In this document: in pieces, positions 58,896 to 64,000 of the stretch
How positions within the stretch are numbered: the first letter of the stretch is position 1
Layout: every line of letters begins with the position of its first letter
From: Gemmata massiliana
GTDB taxonomy: Bacteria > Planctomycetota > Planctomycetia > Gemmatales > Gemmataceae
Direction of reading: 5' to 3'
DNA: 64,000 nt
Assembly (NCBI GenBank): GCA_000531095.1
Contig: HG799462.1
Coordinates: 55,370-119,369 of the forward strand
The notes under the pieces: model-generated
The model's database searches: none
What the model was told of the DNA's origin: nothing
Seen by the model: only the letters and a program-made list of their open reading frames with translations
Made by a program: the position numbers and the translations under genes

Positions 58896-60626
58896 TCACC
58901 CGATTTTCGCGTGCGTGCCGTTCGTGCTCGGCGGCTTGCTCTCTGTGAGTGAATCGCTGGTGAGCTTCGCGAGGTACTCGGGCACTTCCACGCCGCCGAT
59001 GTCCTTCATCACTTGCATCATCGGCGGCATCATTCGGGCCATGTTCTGAAGGAACGAAGCCGTGCTCGACGCACCGGCGGCTCCGTTCCCTCCCCCACCA
59101 CCTTCCCACACCACCACTTTGTCGAACTTGATGTTCGAGATGGCCTTCGCGGAGGCGTCCGCGAGCGCGTCCATGTGTTCGAGCATGAGCAACTGGAACG
59201 CGGCCTGTGGACTACCGCACGCCTCAATGATCTTCTTCAACCCCTCACCCTTCTTCGCCAGAATCTCGAATTGCCCGCGCGCCTCGGCTTCGAGTTTGGC
59301 GTAGATGGTCGCGGCGGCAGCTTGTGCTTCGAGCTTCACGCGCTCCGCAGCGGCCTCGGCGTCCACGATTATTTTTGCCTTCTGTGCCTTCGCAGGGGCT
59401 TCGAGGGCCGCACGCTGTTCGGCTTCGATCTTCTCGGCCTGGGCGAGCGCGGCTTTCGCCATCGCCTTATTCTGTGCTTCCAGAACTGCGGCCTCGGCTT
59501 CGCGCTTCTTCGTTTCGGAGACCTGGTACGCTTCGGCGTTCTTCACCGCGAGCGTGGCCTGCGCCCCCGCGATGCTGGCTTGCGCGGTGGCCTCACCACC
59601 GATCGCCGTGGCGTTGGCTTCGGCCAGGCGCACGCGCTTGTCGCGTTCGGCCTCGGCGATGCGTGATTCCCGCTCGAACGCCGCTTGTTGCTCGCCGACC
59701 TTCTGGTCGCGGTCGAGTTCGGCGATGCGGATCGCTTGCTGGCGCTGCGATTCCTTGATGAGCGTTTCCTGTTCGAGCAGCGCGGTCTGCTCGCCGACCT
59801 CCCGGTCTTTGTCGAGCTGGGCGACCTTGATGGCCTGCTCGCGGGTCGCTTCGCGGGTACCGATCTCGCGCACCTTCGTCGCGTTCGCGACCGAGATGGC
59901 TCGCTCGCGCTCGGCCTCGGCGACACCGATCTGCCCGCGCTTCTCCTGTTCCGCCACGTCGACCTTCGCCTGCTGGATCGCGATCGCGGCGGCCTTCCGA
60001 CCGATGGCCTCGATGTACCCGCTCTCGTCCGTGATATCGGTGATGTTCACGTTGATGAGCACGAGCCCGATCTTCTTCAGCTCCGGTTCGAGCGACTTTT
60101 GCACGCTCTCCAGGAACTGGTCGCGGTTACGGTTGATGTCTTCGATCCGCATCGACGCGATCACCTGTCGCAGTTGGCCGAAGATGATGTCCCGGGCCTG
60201 TTCCTTGACCTCCTGGGTACCCAACCCAAGGAGCCGGATCGCGGCGTTTTGCATCGTTTCGGGGTCGGTGCCGATGGCGACCGTGAACACGCTCGGCACG
60301 TTCACGCGGATGTTCTCGATCGAGAGAGCGCCCTTGAGCGGCACCTCGATCTGGATCGGGTCGAGGTTGAGGTAATCGTAGTCCTGGACGAGTGGCAGGA
60401 CGAACGCCGCACCGCCGTGGACGCACTTGGCCGCGTTCCCGCCGCCGGTCTTACCGTAGATCACGAGAATGCGGTTCGAGGGGCAGCGTTTGTAGCGCCT
60501 CACGAGCAGCATGAGGAGACTGAAGAGAACCAATCCGGCAGCCAGTGCGGTGACCACGGGCCACGGGACTTCGGCGAGGTTCGGGTCGCCAGATTTCGAT
60601 TGAGCGAGGAGCGCGAGCGACAACAT
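58896..60626 (-). CDS. Flotillin-family membrane scaffold protein
   Basis: A 576-residue protein with an N-terminal membrane helix (VVTALAAGLVLFSLLMLLVR, about 25-44), an SPFH/band-7 domain (about 60-260: RILVIYGKTGGGNAAKCVHG, FTVAIGTDPETMQNAAIRLL, IGLVLINVNITDITDESGYI), a long Ala/Glu/Arg coiled coil (about 225-480) with many AEAER-type repeats, and a C-terminal Met/Gly-rich tail (MARMMPPMMQVMKDIGG). Organises membrane microdomains. It lies 25 bp behind an NfeD-like gene on the same strand, the conserved FloT-NfeD arrangement. ATG 60626 is chosen over a start 45 bp upstream without a binding site. Confidence 0.92.
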   Translation of the reverse strand: MLSLALLAQSKSGDPNLAEVPWPVVTALAAGLVLFSLLMLLVRRYKRCPSNRILVIYGKTGGGNAAKCVHGGAAFVLPLVQDYDYLNLDPIQIEVPLKGALSIENIRVNVPSVFTVAIGTDPETMQNAAIRLLGLGTQEVKEQARDIIFGQLRQVIASMRIEDINRNRDQFLESVQKSLEPELKKIGLVLINVNITDITDESGYIEAIGRKAAAIAIQQAKVDVAEQEKRGQIGVAEAERERAISVANATKVREIGTREATREQAIKVAQLDKDREVGEQTALLEQETLIKESQRQQAIRIAELDRDQKVGEQQAAFERESRIAEAERDKRVRLAEANATAIGGEATAQASIAGAQATLAVKNAEAYQVSETKKREAEAAVLEAQNKAMAKAALAQAEKIEAEQRAALEAPAKAQKAKIIVDAEAAAERVKLEAQAAAATIYAKLEAEARGQFEILAKKGEGLKKIIEACGSPQAAFQLLMLEHMDALADASAKAISNIKFDKVVVWEGGGGGNGAAGASSTASFLQNMARMMPPMMQVMKDIGGVEVPEYLAKLTSDSLTESKPPSTNGTHAKIG

Positions 60627-60651
60627 GATGTAACTCCGGTTGGGTGCGGCA

Positions 60652-61215
60652 TCAGGCCGCTTCGACTTCAACGGTGTCCGAGTTGATTACGGCGACGACT
60701 TTGATTGGTTTGCCGGTCGCGAGTTCGGTGCCCGCGGTCAGAGCCTGGCACTCAACGGTGCGGTTTTGCAACATCAGATGCACCTTCCCCGAGCCCTCTT
60801 TCGCAGCGGGCACGCGCAGGTACACGGTGCCAGTACAACCGACCGCGCGCTCGACGCGGGCCGTGCCGTCGGCCTTGAGTTGCTTCAGCGCGTTCATCGC
60901 GGTCGCGACGAAGTAGAGGGTGGCTGCGCCCGAGGCCAGGGCCGCACTAAAAGCGGCGAGATCGTCCGCACCGTAGTAACGCGCCGTTAGCCCGCCGAGT
61001 CCAAAGAACAGCAGCGCGGACGTGAGCGTCCGGACGGATAACATTCCGAAGAACCAGTTCCCGACACCTTTCTCGTGCGGTCCGTCGTGAGTGATCTCGT
61101 GCCCCGTGTCGTGATCGGTATCGTGATCGCCGCCGAACCCGATCATCCCCGCGACGAGGAGGCAAACAACGAGTGTGCCGCCCGTAATCGCACAAACCAG
61201 GAAAACGGTTTCCAT
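60652..61215 (-). CDS. NfeD-like membrane protein, partner of flotillin
   Basis: A 187-residue protein with one N-terminal membrane helix (FLVCAITGGTLVVCLLVAGM), a His/Asp-rich loop (GGDHDTDHDTGHEITHDGPH) that could bind metal, a second pair of hydrophobic segments (TLTSALLFFGLGGL, LAAFSAALASGAATLYFVAT), and a C-terminal OB-fold domain (GCTGTVYLRVPAAKEGSGKV, IKVVAVINSDTVEVEA) typical of NfeD. Upstream of the flotillin gene in one unit. The His/Asp loop is not general in NfeD proteins. Confidence 0.85.
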   Translation of the reverse strand: METVFLVCAITGGTLVVCLLVAGMIGFGGDHDTDHDTGHEITHDGPHEKGVGNWFFGMLSVRTLTSALLFFGLGGLTARYYGADDLAAFSAALASGAATLYFVATAMNALKQLKADGTARVERAVGCTGTVYLRVPAAKEGSGKVHLMLQNRTVECQALTAGTELATGKPIKVVAVINSDTVEVEAA

Positions 61216-61444
61216 AACGGCCTCCGACGGAGATTTTCGCTCGCATCCGGACGAAAGTGATGCGCTTCTACCGGAGCATTCGTTGGAACACCTTGATGAT
61301 TTGAGAAGTTCGGGAGGGAGTCAACGAAAACCCGCAATTCGCCCGATCGCACGCGGGATTGCGACCAAGCGAGAACCGTGCCCGGAGCTTTGCCTTCGGA
61401 TCGGCGCGTTGGTTCGCACTGCGCACCGTGATATCCTGTCTGCC

Positions 61445-63688
61445 ATGAAAACTACCCTCGCGCTCATCTTAACCCTGTCCTGTGCCGCACTCGCGCACGC
61501 GGCCGAACCTACACCCAATAAAGCTGTGGATACGTCGTTCCTGAAGCAGTTCGCAGAAACGCGGCGGTTCATGCTGGGCCGCCCTCAAAACCCCAAAATC
61601 GCGCCCGACGGCAAGACGGTGCTGTTCCTCCGCGCCGAGGCCGATAAGCCCACACTCAAGCTCTTCGAGTTCGATGTGGCGACCGCGCAGACGAAAGAAA
61701 TTCTCTCGCCGGAATCGTTGCTCAAGGGAGGGACAGAGAACCTCACGCCCGAAGAAAAGGCCCGGCGCGAGCGGATGCGGCTCTCCGCTGGCGGCTTCGC
61801 GGACTTCCACTTCGACAAGGACGGCAAAAACGTCCTTCTGCCGCTCTCGGGTAAGCTGTTCGTGTACGAGCGCGCGACCGGCAAAACGACACAACTGAAG
61901 ACCGGCGAGGGCGGATCGATTGTCGATCCGAAGTGGTCCCCGGACGGGACCAGGGTCGCATACGTGCGCGGGTTCGACGTGTTCGTGTGCGACCTCGCCA
62001 CAAACACCGAAGCTGCGGTCACGAAGGGCGGCACCGCGATCAAAACGCACGGGCTGGCCGAGTTCGTTGCGCAAGAAGAAATGGGCCGATTCACCGGGTA
62101 CTGGTGGGCGCCCGACGGCAAGCACATCGCATACGAGGAAGCCGATCACACCGGCGTCGAAACGTGGTTCGTCGCGGACCCGTTCAAACCGGACACGAAA
62201 CCGGCCAAGCAGTTCTACCCGCGCCCGGGCAAGAAGAATGTGAGCGCGCGGTTGGGCGTGGTCTCGGTTGATGGGGGCGAAACGGTGTGGCTCGACTGGG
62301 ATCACAAAACCTACGAGTACCTCACGGCCGTCCGGTGGGACGAGTTCGTCCCGCTCACGCTCCAAGTGCAGAGCCGCAAGCAACAGAAGTTACTCTTGCT
62401 CGCGGCCGATACCAAGACGGGCAAAACGAAAAAGCTGCTCGAAGAGAAGGACGCGGCGTGGATCAACCTCACACCCGAGACGCCGAAGTTTAACAGCGCG
62501 CTAGGTGGGTTCGTGTGGCTCGGAGCGGACGCGGACGGCGAATCCGAGATCCAACACCGCAACGCGGACGGCGTTCTGAACAACGTGCTTGTTCCCGCGA
62601 AGCGCCGACCCGAAGCGGTCGTGAGCGTGTATTCATCGCGTGCCGATACGTTCGTGATCTACGCGGGGAGCACGGACCCGACCCAGCGGCACATCTATCG
62701 GCACAAAACACCGAGCCTTCTCGTAAACCCAGAGTCGGACAAAGACACCGCGCTTACCACGGAACCGGGAACGCACACGGCGGTGTTCGGTAAATCCGGC
62801 GGACCGTATGTGATTACGTCCACAACTACGAGCGCGATGCCAAAGAGCTTCGTGTTCGGCCGCGACAGTGCGAAACTCGGCGAGTTGCCGTCCGTGGCGT
62901 CCGAGCCAGAAATCAAACCGGACGTAACAGTGCTCCGCATTGGTGAGGAACCGGGTTATTACGCAGCGATCGTGCGCCCCCGCAACTTCGACCCGAAGAA
63001 GAAGTACCCGGTGATTGTGGACGTGTACGGCGGGCCGAAGCACCTGCACGTCGTCCAGGCGATGCGGAACTGGCTCGTCCCGCAATGGCTCGCGGATCAG
63101 GGATTCATTGTGGTCGCAGTCGACAATCGCGGTACGCCCGGCCGGGGCCGCGAGTGGGAGCGAAGCATCTATCAGAAGTTCGGCACGGTGCCGCTGGAAG
63201 ATCAGGTGAAGGGGCTGAACCTCCTATGCGCCAAGTTCCCGGAACTGGACAAGGACCGCGTGGGGATCGTGGGGTGGTCGTTCGGCGGATACATGGCCGC
63301 GAACGGCGTGCTCCGCGCGCCGGAAGTGTTCAAGGCGGCTGTAGCGGGTGCGCCGGTCACCGACTGGGAAGACTACGACACGCACTACACCGAACGCTAC
63401 ATGGGATTGCTCCCCGAATCCAAGAAACAATACGACGACGCGAGTCTGCTCCCGCTCGCGAAAGACCTGACGCGCCCGCTGTTGCTGGTCCACGGCACCG
63501 CAGACGACAACGTGTACTACCGCCACACGCTGAAGCTCTCGAACGCGCTGTTCCGCGCCGGCCGCGACTTTGAATCTCTGCCACTGTCGGGCGTCACGCA
63601 CATGTACACGTCCGACCCGGTGGTGATGGAGCGCCTGTGGGCAAAGACCGCCACGTTCTTCAAGGCGCACCTGGGCGAACCGAAATGA
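61445..63688 (+). CDS. S9 family prolyl oligopeptidase / dipeptidyl-peptidase IV-like
   Basis: A 747-residue secreted peptidase with signal peptide (MKTTLALILTLSCAALAHAA). Residues about 50-500 form the beta-propeller, including the DPP-IV Glu motif AQEEMGRFTGYWWAPDG. The alpha/beta-hydrolase domain has the catalytic triad Ser612 (GWSFGGYMAAN), Asp687 (HGTADDNVYY) and His719 (GVTHMYTSD). Expected to cut dipeptides after proline or alanine in the periplasm. The start ATG 61445 opens the signal peptide. Its TGA overlaps the next ATG by 4 bp. Confidence 0.93.
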   Translation: MKTTLALILTLSCAALAHAAEPTPNKAVDTSFLKQFAETRRFMLGRPQNPKIAPDGKTVLFLRAEADKPTLKLFEFDVATAQTKEILSPESLLKGGTENLTPEEKARRERMRLSAGGFADFHFDKDGKNVLLPLSGKLFVYERATGKTTQLKTGEGGSIVDPKWSPDGTRVAYVRGFDVFVCDLATNTEAAVTKGGTAIKTHGLAEFVAQEEMGRFTGYWWAPDGKHIAYEEADHTGVETWFVADPFKPDTKPAKQFYPRPGKKNVSARLGVVSVDGGETVWLDWDHKTYEYLTAVRWDEFVPLTLQVQSRKQQKLLLLAADTKTGKTKKLLEEKDAAWINLTPETPKFNSALGGFVWLGADADGESEIQHRNADGVLNNVLVPAKRRPEAVVSVYSSRADTFVIYAGSTDPTQRHIYRHKTPSLLVNPESDKDTALTTEPGTHTAVFGKSGGPYVITSTTTSAMPKSFVFGRDSAKLGELPSVASEPEIKPDVTVLRIGEEPGYYAAIVRPRNFDPKKKYPVIVDVYGGPKHLHVVQAMRNWLVPQWLADQGFIVVAVDNRGTPGRGREWERSIYQKFGTVPLEDQVKGLNLLCAKFPELDKDRVGIVGWSFGGYMAANGVLRAPEVFKAAVAGAPVTDWEDYDTHYTERYMGLLPESKKQYDDASLLPLAKDLTRPLLLVHGTADDNVYYRHTLKLSNALFRAGRDFESLPLSGVTHMYTSDPVVMERLWAKTATFFKAHLGEPK

Positions 63689-64000
63689 GTGACGAAACAA
63701 AAGGTGGTGTCCCCCCGCCACGATATCGCGACGGCGAGGGGCATCACCGCCTCATTATGGATGAGCAAGAGTGGCTCGCGCGCCCCGCGATATGGGGAAC
63801 CGACAAACTGCCCGAAGAGATTCGTGAGCGCAAGCGGAACCTTTTTGACTACTACCGCTGCACGAGACTGGCTCAGTTCGTTCCCTGCGAAGTATGTCGG
63901 CGCGCTTTCACAGCAGTGATTTCCGAAGAGCGCGCCGTCTTCGGGGGTAACGAAGCAGAACTTCAGCAGCGCTACACGGACAGTCACTCGGCTGGCGCTC
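63685..64000 (+). CDS. Hypothetical protein, C-terminus beyond the window
   Basis: Starts with ATG overlapping the stop of the peptidase gene (ATGA), so it is translationally coupled. The visible 105 codons (MSDETKGGVPPPRYRDGEGH to TDSHSAGA) are soluble and charged and contain RLAQFVPCEVCRRAF, a possible single CxxC metal site. No family recognised. The end is outside the window. Confidence 0.55.
   Translation, partial: MSDETKGGVPPPRYRDGEGHHRLIMDEQEWLARPAIWGTDKLPEEIRERKRNLFDYYRCTRLAQFVPCEVCRRAFTAVISEERAVFGGNEAELQQRYTDSHSAGA

Noticed and set aside
1-64000. CRISPR array or secondary-metabolite cluster
   Set aside because: No regularly spaced direct repeats with unique spacers and no cas, PKS, NRPS or RiPP genes were seen.

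Overview
The window is high-GC bacterial DNA with the gene content of a planctomycete, most likely a member of the Gemmataceae (inference from content; no 16S is present). Supporting features are a DUF1559 protein with a pilin-like N-terminus, a Tat-exported DUF1501 protein, an ECF sigma factor fused to a membrane-anchored C-terminal extension, a tandem run of WD40 proteins and a CehA/McbA-type metallohydrolase. Most genes are short transcription units separated by strong hairpins, and several palindromic repeat families occupy the gaps.

Layout. 1-2236 (minus) is the translation-initiation operon def-fmt-rsmB; rsmB runs off the left edge and carries a small repeat element read in frame. 2396-4807 is a secreted metallohydrolase with inserted EF-hands, followed by a 224-bp near-perfect inverted repeat. 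5136-9138 (minus) holds a DUF1559 gene with a small partner and the fused sigma factor. 9444-14492 is an EmrA/EmrB-type exporter with OsmC and a flavin disulfide reductase. 15238-17910 is a DeoR regulator divergent from an unusual MFS transporter-HAD phosphatase fusion. 18577-25170 is a complete RND tripartite efflux operon, with a relic of a second RND gene just before the outer-membrane factor. 25398-32479 has the DUF1501 gene, a small secreted lectin-like protein, four tandem WD40 genes and panB.

32667-40865 is mostly housekeeping: a DCC protein, a YhaM-like exonuclease, RNase R, an alpha/beta hydrolase, pyrF, two secreted proteins, a DJ-1-like protein lacking its cysteine and a divergent ClpS. 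The RNase R gene is split by a ~117-bp palindromic element flanked by a 7-bp target duplication; removing the element and one repeat restores a single frame. REP-like palindromes flank the gaps before rnr and pyrF. RNase P RNA (minus, about 41060-41605) carries a greatly lengthened P12 helix. 42022-46075 has gnd and small genes.

46178-49054 is an accessory island edge: tRNA-Ala(CGC), the C-terminal remnant of a tyrosine integrase, a complete IS5-type element with inverted repeats and TAA duplication, an internally deleted IS with intact ends, and a badly degraded transposase. 49498-64000 returns to chromosomal genes: a frameshifted secreted protein, a membrane MutS-like ATPase, a MerR/TipA regulator, an SDR, a metallopeptidase, an AlkB-like dioxygenase, a retropepsin-like protease, a lipoate ligase-family protein, a diheme cytochrome, a flotillin/NfeD pair, an S9 peptidase and a partial gene at the right edge.

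The most notable result is the set of small palindromic mobile elements and what they have done to genes: split RNase R, extra codons in rsmB, and repeats occupying the space where ribosome binding sites would be. I found no CRISPR array, no secondary-metabolite cluster and no convincing complete new defence system.
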